A DNA stretch of 64,000 nt from Pseudomonas khorasanensis (GCF_014268505.2 NZ_JABWQP020000016.1:42943-106942); one strand, 5' to 3'; shown: positions 41,820 through 51,721, counted from the stretch's first letter. The notes: a model not told the origin generated them from the sequence alone. Numbers and translations: made by a program.

Positions 41820-42860
41820 TCAGGCAGACATGACTTCACGAATATCGCGCGCCAGTTCCCGCACGCGTTCTTCTTCGGTGTCCCAGGAGCACATGAAGCG
41901 GGCGCCGCCCTTGCCGATGAAGGTGTAGAAGCGCCAGCTTCTGGCCGTCAGTGCGGCGATGGCCGGTTCCGAGAGTTGCAGGAATACGCCGTTGGCCTGG
42001 ACGGGGAACATCAGCTCCACGCCCGGGATATCGCTGACCAGTTCTGCCAGCAGTTGTGCGCAGTGGTTGGCGTGGCGGGCGTATTTGAGCCAGGCGTCGT
42101 TTTCGAGGATGCCCACCCACGGCGCTGACAAAAAGCGCATCTTCGACGCCAGTTGCCCGGCCTGTTTGCAGCGGTAGTCGAAGTCTTCAGCCAGTTTGTG
42201 GTTGAAGAACAGGATCGCTTCACCCACGGCCATGCCGTTTTTCGTGCCACCGAAGCACAGCACATCGACGCCGGCCTTCCAGGTCAGATCCGCTGGCGAG
42301 CAGCCGAGGAATGCGCAGGCGTTGGAGAAACGCGCGCCGTCCATGTGCAGGTGCAGGCCCAGCTCCTTGCAGGTGGCGCTGATGGCGCGGACTTCTTCAG
42401 GGGTGTAGACGCTGCCGACTTCAGTGGCCTGAGTCAGGGTCACCACGCGGGGTTTCGGGTAATGAATGTCCTGACGCTTGAGCGCGACCTCGCGGATCGA
42501 TTGCGGGGTGATCTTGCCGTTTTCGGTGCCGGCGATCAGCAGTTTCGAGCCGTTGGAGAAAAATTCCGGAGCGCCGCATTCGTCGGTTTCGACGTGGGCG
42601 GTTTCCGAGCAGATCACGCTGTGGTAACTCTGGCACAGCGACGACAGGGCCAGCGAGTTGGCGGCGGTGCCGTTGAACGCGAAGAACACTTCACAGTCGG
42701 TTTCGAACAGTTTGCGGAAATGATCGGCCGCGCGGGCGGTCCATTCATCGTCGCCGTAAGCACGCTGGTGGCCGTGGTTGGCCTGTTCCATGGCTGCCCA
42801 CGCTTCAGGGCAGATACCGGAATAGTTGTCGCTGGCGAATTGTTGGCTCTTGTCGGTCAT
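41820..42860 (-). CDS. ltaE: Low-specificity L-threonine aldolase
   Basis: A PLP enzyme of 346 residues that splits L-threonine or allo-threonine into glycine and acetaldehyde. The PLP lysine lies in FGGTKNGMAVGEA and the substrate-binding segment in HMDGARFSNACAFLG. ATG 42860 (MTDKSQQFASDNYSG) matches the family; an ATG at 42917 adds 19 unconserved residues. It sits among genes that produce and use glycine, close to glyA. It may also accept other beta-hydroxy amino acids. Confidence 0.92.
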   Translation of the reverse strand: MTDKSQQFASDNYSGICPEAWAAMEQANHGHQRAYGDDEWTARAADHFRKLFETDCEVFFAFNGTAANSLALSSLCQSYHSVICSETAHVETDECGAPEFFSNGSKLLIAGTENGKITPQSIREVALKRQDIHYPKPRVVTLTQATEVGSVYTPEEVRAISATCKELGLHLHMDGARFSNACAFLGCSPADLTWKAGVDVLCFGGTKNGMAVGEAILFFNHKLAEDFDYRCKQAGQLASKMRFLSAPWVGILENDAWLKYARHANHCAQLLAELVSDIPGVELMFPVQANGVFLQLSEPAIAALTARSWRFYTFIGKGGARFMCSWDTEEERVRELARDIREVMSA

Positions 42861-42986
42861 GGCCGGCTTCCGTAATCGAGACTCTTGTGAAGGCTCGTGG
42901 TCAATGAGGATGCGCACTTTACCGAAGATCTTCCGGGGAGCACACGTGATGTCGGGTGGAGAAAATTACCAGTTTATGGGCCGATT

Positions 42987-43697
42987 ATGCACCTGAGCCA
43001 ACGCGACGGCGCTCTGGATCTGCTCAAGTGGCTGGCGCTGCTGAGCATGTTGCTCGATCACCTGCGATATGTCGGCTTTTCCGCCGATTGGCTGTTTGTG
43101 CCAGGGCGCCTGGCCTTTCCGTGGTTTTGCCTGGCGATGGCGGCGAATCTGGCGCGTGACGGCTCGAGGAAGATGGAGTGGCGTTATCTGGGCTGGCTGT
43201 CGCTGTTCAGCGCCGTCAGTGAAATTCCGTATCGCTTGTACATTTCCGATCCCGACACCTTGAACGCGATGCCGACCCTGGCGTTGGGGCTTTTGGTGGC
43301 GCGGGGCTGGCAGGACGCCTCGTGGATGCCGCGGCTGCTCGCCTTGGCCGCGCTGTTGCTGGGGGCGGCGTTCCCGGAACGACTGATGTTCGGTTTCTTC
43401 GGCGTGCTGCTGCCGCTGGCGATGCTGCTGGTGTTTCGTCGGCCGTGGTATTTCAGCCTGCTGCCGGGATTGATTTGTCTGGCGGCGAATCAATGGCAGG
43501 TGCTGCTCGAATCGGCGCGTTTCGGCAACCGCGTGGCGATTATGGGTTTGGCGACATGCCTGTTTGCACCGACGCTGGGGATGCTCCTGTTACGACAGGT
43601 GCGACATCTCCGTCCGCCACCGATGCGCCGCTGGGCGTATGCGCTGTATCCGATGCATTTCCTCATGCTGCTTGTCATCCGCCAAATCATCGCCTGA
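42987..43697 (+). CDS. TraX-family membrane protein
   Basis: A 236-residue polytopic membrane protein with about seven hydrophobic segments. The N-terminal DLLKWLALLSMLLDHLRYV and FPWFCLAMAANLARD pattern is that of TraX/acyltransferase-like proteins, first known from F-pilin acetylation. No conjugation genes are nearby, so this chromosomal member probably acts on another substrate. ATG 42987 has a poor ribosome site; an upstream in-frame reading from GTG 42897 also lacks support. Confidence 0.78.
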   Translation: MHLSQRDGALDLLKWLALLSMLLDHLRYVGFSADWLFVPGRLAFPWFCLAMAANLARDGSRKMEWRYLGWLSLFSAVSEIPYRLYISDPDTLNAMPTLALGLLVARGWQDASWMPRLLALAALLLGAAFPERLMFGFFGVLLPLAMLLVFRRPWYFSLLPGLICLAANQWQVLLESARFGNRVAIMGLATCLFAPTLGMLLLRQVRHLRPPPMRRWAYALYPMHFLMLLVIRQIIA

Positions 43698-43703
43698 CCC
43701 CTG

Positions 43704-43792
43704 TGGGAGCGAGCCTGCTCGCGAAAGCGGTCTGCCAGCCAACTTCTATGTCGGAGGTGCCGGCCTCTTCGCGAGCAGGCTCGCTCCCACAG
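43704..43792. repeat. REP pair (REPIN)
   Basis: Two inverted GAGCGAGCCTGCTCGC elements lie after the TraX-like gene. The rest of the gap before glyA (43793-43970) should contain the glyA-sox promoter; I could not define it. Confidence 0.9.
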
Positions 43793-43970
43793 GGGATCTG
43801 CGGCGTTTCGAAGAGGTCCTTTCCAGCCATGTCGTAAACGCACCTTTGCGTGGCGCGCGCAGGCATTTGAGCTGTCTGTGCCGGTCATACCATCGCATCA
43901 AAGGGCACCGCTGCGATTGCCGGTGCCTGACCGAGACGAATGGCGCACAGATGCCGCTGGGAGAGACGCG

Positions 43971-45224
43971 ATGTTCAGCAAGCAAGACCAGATCCAGGGT
44001 TACGACGATGCACTGTTGGCGGCAATGAATGCCGAGGAGCAACGTCAGGAAGATCATATCGAGCTGATCGCGTCGGAGAACTACACCAGCAAGCGCGTCA
44101 TGCAGGCACAAGGCAGCGGCCTTACCAACAAATACGCCGAAGGCTATCCGGGCAAGCGCTATTACGGCGGCTGCGAGCATGTGGATAAAGTCGAAGCGCT
44201 GGCCATCGAACGCGCCAAGCAATTGTTCGGCGCCGATTACGCCAACGTCCAGCCGCACTCCGGGTCGTCCGCCAACAGTGCCGTGTACCTGGCGCTGATT
44301 CAGCCGGGCGACACGATCCTCGGCATGAGCCTGGCCCACGGTGGCCACTTGACCCACGGCGCAAAAGTGTCGTCCTCGGGCAAGCTCTACAACGCCGTGC
44401 AGTACGGCATCAACACAGACACCGGGCTGATCGATTACGACGAAGTCGAGCGCCTGGCCATCGAGTGCAAACCGAAAATGATCGTCGCCGGTTTCTCCGC
44501 TTACTCGAAGACCCTGGACTTCCCGCGCTTCCGCCAGATCGCCGACAAGGTCGGTGCGCTGCTGTTCGTCGACATGGCCCACGTTGCTGGCCTCGTTGCC
44601 GCCGGCCTGTACCCGAATCCGCTGCCGTACGCCGACGTGGTCACCACCACCACGCACAAAACCCTGCGCGGGCCGCGTGGCGGGCTGATTCTGGCCAAGT
44701 CCAACGAAGCGATCGAGAAGAAGCTCAACGCCGCCGTATTCCCCGGCGCGCAGGGCGGCCCGCTGATGCATGTTATCGCCGGTAAGGCGGTGTGCTTCAA
44801 GGAAGCGCTGGAGCCGGGTTTCAAGGCTTATCAACAGCAAGTGATCGATAACGCCCAGGCGATGGCCAGCGTGTTTATCAATCGTGGCTACGATGTTGTT
44901 TCCGGCGGCACCGACAACCACCTGTTCCTGGTCAGCCTGATCCGTCAGGGCCTCACCGGCAAAGACGCCGACGCCGCGCTGGGCCGTGCGCACATCACCG
45001 TCAACAAGAATGCCGTGCCGAACGACCCGCAGTCGCCGTTCGTGACCTCGGGCCTGCGCATCGGCACCCCGGCGGTGACCACGCGAGGCTTCAAGGTCAG
45101 CCAGTGTGAAACCCTCGCGGGCTGGATCTGCGACATCCTCGATAACCTCGGCGATGCCGACGTCGAGGCCAATGTTGCCCAGCAGGTTTCGGCCCTGTGC
45201 GCAGACTTCCCGGTTTATCGCTGA
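43971..45224 (+). CDS. glyA: Serine hydroxymethyltransferase
   Basis: A PLP enzyme of 417 residues converting glycine plus methylene-THF to serine. The PLP lysine is in VTTTTHKTLRGPRGG, and the early segments IELIASENYTS and YAEGYPGKRYYGG are family hallmarks. ATG 43971 (MFSKQDQIQGYDDA) follows GGGAGAGACGCG. First gene of the glyA-soxBDAG unit; it uses glycine and one-carbon units from sarcosine and hands serine to SdaB. Probably a catabolic paralogue of a housekeeping GlyA elsewhere. Confidence 0.95.
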   Translation: MFSKQDQIQGYDDALLAAMNAEEQRQEDHIELIASENYTSKRVMQAQGSGLTNKYAEGYPGKRYYGGCEHVDKVEALAIERAKQLFGADYANVQPHSGSSANSAVYLALIQPGDTILGMSLAHGGHLTHGAKVSSSGKLYNAVQYGINTDTGLIDYDEVERLAIECKPKMIVAGFSAYSKTLDFPRFRQIADKVGALLFVDMAHVAGLVAAGLYPNPLPYADVVTTTTHKTLRGPRGGLILAKSNEAIEKKLNAAVFPGAQGGPLMHVIAGKAVCFKEALEPGFKAYQQQVIDNAQAMASVFINRGYDVVSGGTDNHLFLVSLIRQGLTGKDADAALGRAHITVNKNAVPNDPQSPFVTSGLRIGTPAVTTRGFKVSQCETLAGWICDILDNLGDADVEANVAQQVSALCADFPVYR

Positions 45225-45247
45225 GCGCGGACTTTGGAGCAATGACT

Positions 45248-46498
45248 ATGCAACGCTATTCCGGCTTCGGCCTGTTCAAACACTCGCTCAGCCACCACGA
45301 AAACTGGCAGCGCATGTGGCGCACGCCCACCCCGAAAAAGGTCTACGACGTGGTCATCGTCGGCGGCGGCGGGCACGGCCTGGCGACCGCTTATTACCTG
45401 GCCAAGGAACACGGCATCACCAATGTCGCCGTGGTTGAAAAGGGCTGGCTGGGCGGCGGTAACACTGCGCGCAACACCACCATCGTACGTTCCAACTATC
45501 TTTGGGACGAGTCGGCGCACTTGTACGAACACGCGATGAAATTGTGGGAAGGCCTGTCGCAGGACATCAACTACAACGTGATGTTCTCCCAGCGTGGCGT
45601 CTACAACCTGTGCCACACCCTGCAAGACATCCGTGATTCCGAGCGTCGGGTCAGCGCCAACCGCCTCAACGGCGTCGACGGCGAACTGCTCAACGCCAAG
45701 CAAGTGGCTGATGAGATTCCGTACCTCGACTGCTCGAAAAACACCCGCTACCCGATCATGGGCGCAACCGTCCAGCGCCGCGGCGGCGTTGCCCGTCATG
45801 ATGCCGTGGCCTGGGGCTATGCCCGTGCCGCCGATGCCCTCGGCGTGGACCTGATCCAGCAGACCGAAGTGATTGGCTTCCGCAAGGAAAACGGTGTGTG
45901 CATCGGCGTGGAAACCAACAAGGGCTTCATCGGTGCCAAGCGCGTCGGTGTGGTCACCGCCGGTAACTCCGGCCACATGGCCAAACTCGCCGGTTTCCGC
46001 CTGCCGATCGAATCCCACCCGCTGCAAGCGCTGGTGTCGGAGCCGATCAAGCCGATTATCGACAGCGTGATCATGTCCAACGCCGTGCACGGTTATATCA
46101 GCCAGTCCGACAAGGGCGACCTGGTGATCGGCGCCGGTATCGACGGTTACAATGGCTACGGCCAGCGCGGTTCGTACCCGGTGATCGAGCACACGATTCA
46201 GGCCATCGTCGAGATGTTCCCGGTGCTGTCGCGGGTGCGCATGAACCGCCAGTGGGGCGGCATCGTCGACACCACGCCGGACGCCTGCCCGATCATCTCG
46301 AAAACCCCGGTGCCGAACATGTTCTTCAATTGCGGCTGGGGCACCGGCGGCTTCAAGGCCACACCGGGTTCGGGCAACGTGTTTGCCGCAAGCCTCGCGA
46401 AGGGTGAAATGCACCCCTTGGCCGCCCCGTTTTCCATCGACCGTTTCCACAACGGCGCCCTCATCGACGAACACGGCGCTGCTGCCGTCGCCCACTAA
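45248..46498 (+). CDS. soxB: Sarcosine oxidase beta subunit
   Basis: Subunit of the heterotetrameric sarcosine oxidase, 416 residues. The FAD-binding fold is VVIVGGGGHGLATAYYLA, followed by GNTARNTTIVRSNY and a C-terminal NCGWGTGGFKATPGSG region typical of DAO-type oxidases. The enzyme oxidises sarcosine to glycine, forming methylene-THF or formaldehyde and peroxide. ATG 45248 (MQRYSGFGLF) has GGAG eight bases upstream; ATG 45242 is too close. It starts 23 bp after glyA. Confidence 0.95.
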   Translation: MQRYSGFGLFKHSLSHHENWQRMWRTPTPKKVYDVVIVGGGGHGLATAYYLAKEHGITNVAVVEKGWLGGGNTARNTTIVRSNYLWDESAHLYEHAMKLWEGLSQDINYNVMFSQRGVYNLCHTLQDIRDSERRVSANRLNGVDGELLNAKQVADEIPYLDCSKNTRYPIMGATVQRRGGVARHDAVAWGYARAADALGVDLIQQTEVIGFRKENGVCIGVETNKGFIGAKRVGVVTAGNSGHMAKLAGFRLPIESHPLQALVSEPIKPIIDSVIMSNAVHGYISQSDKGDLVIGAGIDGYNGYGQRGSYPVIEHTIQAIVEMFPVLSRVRMNRQWGGIVDTTPDACPIISKTPVPNMFFNCGWGTGGFKATPGSGNVFAASLAKGEMHPLAAPFSIDRFHNGALIDEHGAAAVAH

Positions 46499-46512
46499 CA
46501 GGAGAAATCCCT

Positions 46513-46842
46513 ATGTTGCATATCTTCTGTCCTCACTGCGGCGAACTGCGCTCCGAAGAGGAATTCCATGCATCCGGTCAGGCGCACATTCCGCGCCCGC
46601 TGGACCCAAACGCCTGCACCGATGAAGAGTGGGGCGACTACATGTTTTTCCGCGATAACCCGCGCGGTCTGCACCACGAACTGTGGGATCACGTTGCCGG
46701 TTGCCGTCAGTACTTCAACGTTACCCGCGACACCGTGACCTACGAGATTCTCGAGAGCTACAAGATCGGCGAGAAGCCGCAATTCACCGACAAGGCTGGT
46801 GCTGTGAAAACCGCCACGACGGCGCTGGGAGAGAAGGTATGA
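46513..46842 (+). CDS. soxD: Sarcosine oxidase delta subunit
   Basis: A 109-residue zinc-binding subunit. Ligands C6 and C9 (IFCPHCG) and H60 and C64 (WDHVAGC) match the zinc site known in SoxD. It stabilises the sarcosine oxidase complex. It starts 14 bp after soxB and overlaps soxA by four bases (ATGA at 46839-46842), showing coupled translation. Confidence 0.93.
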   Translation: MLHIFCPHCGELRSEEEFHASGQAHIPRPLDPNACTDEEWGDYMFFRDNPRGLHHELWDHVAGCRQYFNVTRDTVTYEILESYKIGEKPQFTDKAGAVKTATTALGEKV

Positions 46843-49800
46843 GCCAGACCAATCGCCTGTCCAACGGTGGACGGATCGACCGCAACAAAGTGCTGAGCTT
46901 CACCTTCAATGGTCAGAGCTACAAAGGCTTCGAGGGCGATTCCCTGGCCTCGGCGCTGATCGCCAATGGCGTCGACATCATCGGTCGCAGCTTCAAGTAT
47001 TCGCGTCCTCGCGGCATCTTCGCCGCCGGCTCGGAAGAGCCGAACGCGGTGCTGCAGATCGGCGCGACCGAAGCCACGCAGATTCCCAACGTGCGCGCCA
47101 CGCAACAGGCGCTGTATCAGGGCCTGGTCGCCACCAGCACCAACGGCTGGCCGAGCGTCAACAACGACATGATGGGCATTCTCGGCAAGGTCGGCGGCAA
47201 GCTGATGCCGCCGGGCTTCTACTACAAAACCTTCATGTACCCGCAATCGTTCTGGATGACGTACGAGAAGTACATCCGCAAGGCAGCGGGCCTCGGTCGT
47301 TCGCCGACCGAGAACGATCCCGACACCTACGACTACATGAACCAGCACTGCGACGTGCTGATCGTCGGTGCCGGCCCGGCGGGTCTCGCGGCTGCCCTCG
47401 CAGCGGCGCGCAGCGGTGCCCGAGTGATCCTCGCCGATGAGCAGGAAGAGTTCGGCGGCAGCTTGCTCGATTCCCGCGAAAGCCTGGACGGCAAACCGGC
47501 GATGGAATGGGTGGCCAGTGTCATCACAGAATTGAAAAACACCCCGGACGTGCTGCTGTTGCCGCGCGCCACGGTCAACGGTTACCACGACCACAACTTC
47601 CTGACCATTCACGAACGGCTGACCGATCACCTCGGCGACCGTGCGCCAATCGGTCAGGTACGTCAGCGCATCCACCGCGTCCGCGCCAAACGCGTGGTGC
47701 TGGCGACCGGCGCTCATGAGCGTCCGCTGGTGTACGGCAACAACGACGTGCCGGGCAACATGCTCGCCGGTGCGGTGTCGACTTACGTGCGTCGCTACGG
47801 CGTGGCACCGGGCAAAAAGCTGGTGCTGTCGACCAACAACGATCACGCCTATCGCGTGGCGCTGGACTGGCTCGACGCCAGCCTGCAAGTGGTCGCCATC
47901 GCCGATGCACGCAGCAATCCGCGTGGCGCGCTGGTGGAAGAAGCCCGCGCCAAAGGCATTCGGATCCTCACCGGCAGTGCCGTGATCGAGGCCCGAGGCA
48001 GCAAGCGCGTGACCGCTGCCCGGGTTGCCGCGATTGATGTCAAAGCGCATGCCGTGACCAGTCCGGGCGAGTGGCTCGATTGTGATGTGATCGCCAGTTC
48101 CGGCGGTTACAGCCCTGTCGTTCACCTGGCGTCGCACTTGGGCGGCAAGCCGGTCTGGCGTGAAGACATCCTTGGTTTCGTTCCGGGTGACGCGCCGCAA
48201 AAACGCGTGTGCGTCGGAGGGATCAATGGCGTTTACGCTCTCGGCGATTCCCTGGCGGACGGTTTCGAGGGTGGTGTACGCGCTGCGGCTGAAGCCGGTT
48301 TCCAGACCGTCGAAGGCGTGCTGCCAAAAGCCCTGAGCCGTCTTGAAGAGCCCACCCTGGCGCTGTTCCAGGTGCCCCACGAGAAGAATTCGGCGCGTGC
48401 GCCAAAGCAGTTCGTCGACTTCCAGAACGACGTCACTGCCGGTGGCATCGAACTGGCGACCCGCGAAGGGTTCGAGTCGGTCGAGCACGTCAAACGCTAC
48501 ACCGCGCTGGGTTTTGGTACCGACCAAGGCAAGCTCGGCAACGTCAACGGTCTGGCCATCGCCGCCCGTTCGCTGAACGTGACCATCGCGCAGATGGGCA
48601 CCACCATGTTCCGTCCGAACTACACGCCGGTGACCTTCGGCGCCGTGGCCGGTCGTCACTGTGGGCACATCTTCGAACCGGTGCGTTACACCGCGCTGCA
48701 CGCCTGGCATGTGAAAAACGGTGCCGAGTTTGAAGACGTCGGTCAGTGGAAACGTCCATGGTACTTCCCGAAAAACGGTGAAGACCTGCATGCGGCGGTC
48801 AAGCGCGAATGCAAAGCCGTGCGCGACAGCGTCGGCCTGCTCGACGCGTCGACCCTCGGCAAGATCGACATTCAAGGCCCGGATGCCCGCGAGTTCCTTA
48901 ACCGCGTGTACACCAACGCCTGGACCAAACTTGACGTCGGCAAGGCCCGTTACGGCCTGATGTGCAAGGAAGACGGCATGGTCTTCGACGATGGCGTCAC
49001 GGCGTGTCTGGCCGACAACCATTTCGTCATGACGACCACCACCGGCGGCGCCGCTCGCGTGCTGCAGTGGCTGGAGCTGTATCACCAGACTGAATGGCCG
49101 GACCTGAAGGTGTACTTCACGTCCGTCACCGACCACTGGGCGACCATGACGCTGTCGGGACCGAACAGCCGCAAGCTGCTCAGCGCCGTGACGGACATCG
49201 ATCTGAGCAGCGAAGCGTTCCCGTTCATGACCTGGAAAGAAGGTCTGGTCGGCGATGTGCCGGCGCGGGTGTTCCGCATCTCGTTCACCGGTGAGCTGTC
49301 ATACGAAGTCAACGTGCAGGCCGACTATGCGATGGGCGTGCTGGAAAAAATCGTCGAGGCCGGCAAGCAGTACAACCTGACGCCATACGGCACCGAAACC
49401 ATGCACGTGTTGCGTGCCGAGAAGGGCTTCATCATCGTCGGGCAGGACACTGACGGCTCGATGACCCCGGACGACCTGAACATGGGTTGGTGTGTCGGTC
49501 GCACCAAACCGTTCTCGTGGATCGGCCAGCGCGGCATGAACCGTGAAGACTGCGTGCGTGAGCAACGCAAGCAGTTGGTGGGCCTCAAGCCGATCGATCC
49601 GAACGTCTGGCTCCCGGAAGGCGCGCAGCTGGTGTTCAACACCAAGCAGGCCATCCCGATGACGATGGTCGGCCACGTGACTTCGAGCTACGCGCACAAC
49701 TCCCTCGGTTATTCGTTTGCCATGGGCGTGGTCAAGGGCGGTCTGAAGCGTCTGGGCGAGCGGGTGTTCGCACCACTGGCCGATGGCAGCGTGATCGAGG

Positions 49801-49856
49801 CGGAAATCGTTTCTTCGGTGTTCTTCGATCCGAAGGGTGAGCGGCAGAATATCTGA
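46839..49856 (+). CDS. soxA: Sarcosine oxidase alpha subunit
   Basis: The large subunit, 1005 residues. It has an N-terminal ferredoxin-like domain (KGFEGDSLASALIANGV; SFKYSRPRGIFAAGSEEPN) and a dinucleotide-binding middle (DVLIVGAGPAGLAAALAAARSG). The C-terminal GcvT-like domain of about 380 residues binds THF and captures the methyl-derived formaldehyde. The order B-D-A-G matches the known operon. A long open frame antisense to this gene is a codon-bias shadow. Confidence 0.95.
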   Translation: MSQTNRLSNGGRIDRNKVLSFTFNGQSYKGFEGDSLASALIANGVDIIGRSFKYSRPRGIFAAGSEEPNAVLQIGATEATQIPNVRATQQALYQGLVATSTNGWPSVNNDMMGILGKVGGKLMPPGFYYKTFMYPQSFWMTYEKYIRKAAGLGRSPTENDPDTYDYMNQHCDVLIVGAGPAGLAAALAAARSGARVILADEQEEFGGSLLDSRESLDGKPAMEWVASVITELKNTPDVLLLPRATVNGYHDHNFLTIHERLTDHLGDRAPIGQVRQRIHRVRAKRVVLATGAHERPLVYGNNDVPGNMLAGAVSTYVRRYGVAPGKKLVLSTNNDHAYRVALDWLDASLQVVAIADARSNPRGALVEEARAKGIRILTGSAVIEARGSKRVTAARVAAIDVKAHAVTSPGEWLDCDVIASSGGYSPVVHLASHLGGKPVWREDILGFVPGDAPQKRVCVGGINGVYALGDSLADGFEGGVRAAAEAGFQTVEGVLPKALSRLEEPTLALFQVPHEKNSARAPKQFVDFQNDVTAGGIELATREGFESVEHVKRYTALGFGTDQGKLGNVNGLAIAARSLNVTIAQMGTTMFRPNYTPVTFGAVAGRHCGHIFEPVRYTALHAWHVKNGAEFEDVGQWKRPWYFPKNGEDLHAAVKRECKAVRDSVGLLDASTLGKIDIQGPDAREFLNRVYTNAWTKLDVGKARYGLMCKEDGMVFDDGVTACLADNHFVMTTTTGGAARVLQWLELYHQTEWPDLKVYFTSVTDHWATMTLSGPNSRKLLSAVTDIDLSSEAFPFMTWKEGLVGDVPARVFRISFTGELSYEVNVQADYAMGVLEKIVEAGKQYNLTPYGTETMHVLRAEKGFIIVGQDTDGSMTPDDLNMGWCVGRTKPFSWIGQRGMNREDCVREQRKQLVGLKPIDPNVWLPEGAQLVFNTKQAIPMTMVGHVTSSYAHNSLGYSFAMGVVKGGLKRLGERVFAPLADGSVIEAEIVSSVFFDPKGERQNI

Positions 49857-49885
49857 CGTCCTCGAGGACGGTGGGCGGGCGGCTA

Positions 49886-49949
49886 TTCGCGAGCAGGCTC
49901 GCTCCCACATTCGATTGCGTTCCCCTGTGGGAGCGAGCCTGCCCGCGAA
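49886..49949. repeat. REP pair (REPIN) between soxA and soxG
   Basis: Inverted copies of the GAGCGAGCCTGCTCGC element, one with GCCCGCGAA in its arm, lie in the 143-bp soxA-soxG gap. It can lower or separate expression of soxG from the rest of the operon. Confidence 0.88.
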
Positions 49950-49999
49950 AGCGGCGGTTCAGCCACCGCAGGACCAACAGAATTCAGGAAAGGTGCTTT

Positions 50000-50632
50000 A
50001 TGACCACAGCCAACGTGTACCAACAACGTCCGACCACCGGGGCCCGGGCCGAGTCGTCGCTGCACCACGCCGACCTCGTCAGCCTGGTCGGCAAGGGCCG
50101 CAAGAACGCCGGCGTGATCGTGCGTGAAAAGAAGCTTCTCGGCCACCTGACCATTCGTGGCGATGGCCACGATGCAGCGTTCGCCGCCGGTGTGCACAAG
50201 GCGTTGGGCATCGAACTGCCCGGCGCCCTGAGCGTCATCGTCAAAGGCGAAACCAGCCTGCAATGGATGGGCCCGGACGAGTGGCTGCTGATTGTGCCGA
50301 GCGGTGAAGAATTCGCTGCCGAGCAGAAACTGCGTGAAGCGCTGGGCGACCTGCACATTGCGATCGTCAACGTCAGCGGCGGTCAGCAGATCCTCGAATT
50401 GAGCGGGCCGAACGTGCGTCAGGTGCTGATGAAATCCACCAGCTATGACGTGCATCCCAACAACTTCCCTGTCGGTAAAGCGGTGGGAACGGTGTTTGCC
50501 AAATCGCAGCTGATGATTCGTCACACCGCTGAAGACACTTGGGAATTGCTGATTCGTCGCAGCTTCTCGGATTACTGGTGGTTGTGGCTGCAGGATGCTT
50601 CGGCGGAATACGGTTTGAGCGTTCAGGCCTGA
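50000..50632 (+). CDS. soxG: Sarcosine oxidase gamma subunit
   Basis: The gamma subunit, 210 residues, with a GcvT-like fold (LQWMGPDEWLLIVPSGEE; VNVSGGQQILELSGPNVRQVL). It completes the SoxBDAG tetramer. ATG 50000 (MTTANVYQQRP) has AAGG six bases upstream; a reading from 49871 runs through the REP element and is rejected. Confidence 0.93.
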   Translation: MTTANVYQQRPTTGARAESSLHHADLVSLVGKGRKNAGVIVREKKLLGHLTIRGDGHDAAFAAGVHKALGIELPGALSVIVKGETSLQWMGPDEWLLIVPSGEEFAAEQKLREALGDLHIAIVNVSGGQQILELSGPNVRQVLMKSTSYDVHPNNFPVGKAVGTVFAKSQLMIRHTAEDTWELLIRRSFSDYWWLWLQDASAEYGLSVQA

Positions 50633-50649
50633 AAGATCAAAAGCTACCC

Positions 50650-50819
50650 CCTCATCGGAACGCCGCCCGCCCAGCCCTCTCCCCCAGGGGGGCGAGGGGG
50701 AAGGGAGCAGATTTGTGTTGTTATCGAACCTGAGTTCGGCTCGGTATTTCAGGTCGGCGCAGCTCGAAAGAACACCTCGGTCAGTCCCCTCTCCCCCTGG
50801 GAGAGGGCTAGGGTGAGGG
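50650..50819. repeat. Repeat of CCCTCTCCCCC/GGGAGAGGG class
   Basis: CCCTCTCCCCCAGGGGGGCG and CCCCTCTCCCCCTGGGAGAG are two copies of a third repeat family, separated by about 85 bp, filling most of the soxG-purU gap. Its GGGAGAGGG hairpin may also weaken read-through into purU. Confidence 0.75.
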
Positions 50820-50861
50820 AATAACCTGACACCCCGCACAAAGAACAGGAGTCACCGCACC

Positions 50862-51719
50862 ATGAGCCGCGCCCCAGACACATGGATTCTGACCGCCGAC
50901 TGCCCCAGCGTCCTCGGCACGGTGGACGCGGTCACGCGTTTTCTGTTCGAGCAGGGTTGCTACGTCACCGAGCACCACTCGTTCGATGATCGCCTCTCCG
51001 GGCGCTTTTTCATTCGTGTGGAATTCCGTCAGCCCGACGGCTTTGATGAGCAATCCTTCCGTGCCGGCCTCGCCGAGCGCGGGCAGGCGTTCGGCATGGT
51101 CTTCGAACTGACCGCGCCGAACTACCGGCCAAAAGTGGTGATCATGGTCTCCAAGGCCGATCACTGCCTCAACGATTTGCTCTACCGCCAGCGCATCGGC
51201 CAGTTGTCGATGGATGTGGCGGCGGTGGTGTCCAACCATCCGGACCTCAAGCCGTTGGCCGACTGGCATGAGATTCCCTACTACCATTTCCCTCTCGACC
51301 CCAACGACAAGCCGGCGCAGGAGCGTCAGGTCTGGCAGGTGATCGAAGAGTCCGGCGCCGAGCTGGTGATTCTCGCCCGCTACATGCAGGTGCTGTCGCC
51401 GGAGCTGTGCCGCAAGCTTGATGGCAAGGCGATCAACATTCATCACTCGCTGCTGCCCGGTTTCAAGGGCGCCAAGCCGTATCACCAGGCCTACAACAAA
51501 GGCGTGAAGCTGGTCGGCGCCACCGCGCATTACATCAACAACGACCTCGATGAAGGGCCGATCATCGCCCAGGGCGTCGAGGCCGTGGATCACAGCCATT
51601 ACCCCGAAGACCTGATCGCCAAAGGGCGGGATATCGAAGGCCTGACGTTGGCCCGGGCGGTGGGGTATCACATTGAAAGAAGGGTGTTCCTAAACGCCAA
51701 CAGAACCGTCGTTCTCTAG
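50862..51719 (+). CDS. purU: Formyltetrahydrofolate deformylase
   Basis: A 285-residue enzyme hydrolysing 10-formyl-THF to formate and THF. An N-terminal ACT domain (DTWILTADCPSVLGTVDAV) precedes the formyltransferase fold with catalytic HHSLLPGFKGAKPY and an aspartate in DEGPIIAQGVE. With sox and fdhA it recycles THF overloaded by sarcosine-derived methyl groups. AGGAGTCACCGCACC precedes the ATG. It is probably a catabolic paralogue of the housekeeping PurU. Confidence 0.94.
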   Translation: MSRAPDTWILTADCPSVLGTVDAVTRFLFEQGCYVTEHHSFDDRLSGRFFIRVEFRQPDGFDEQSFRAGLAERGQAFGMVFELTAPNYRPKVVIMVSKADHCLNDLLYRQRIGQLSMDVAAVVSNHPDLKPLADWHEIPYYHFPLDPNDKPAQERQVWQVIEESGAELVILARYMQVLSPELCRKLDGKAINIHHSLLPGFKGAKPYHQAYNKGVKLVGATAHYINNDLDEGPIIAQGVEAVDHSHYPEDLIAKGRDIEGLTLARAVGYHIERRVFLNANRTVVL

Positions 51720-51721
51720 AT

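Noticed and set aside
42987..43697. TraX as evidence of an integrated conjugative element
   Set aside because: No other transfer, relaxase or integrase gene is present; the TraX-like gene sits among core catabolic genes.
43793..43970. GbdR site or glycine riboswitch before glyA
   Set aside because: I could not find a clear 21-bp-phased GTCG pair or a riboswitch-like fold, so no regulatory feature is claimed.
46758..49136. A 792-codon open frame antisense to soxA
   Set aside because: It is a mirror of biased GC-rich codon use in soxA; it has no ribosome site and no recognisable domain.
49871..49999. N-terminal extension of SoxG
   Set aside because: It would translate the REP pair; ATG 50000 has a proper ribosome site.
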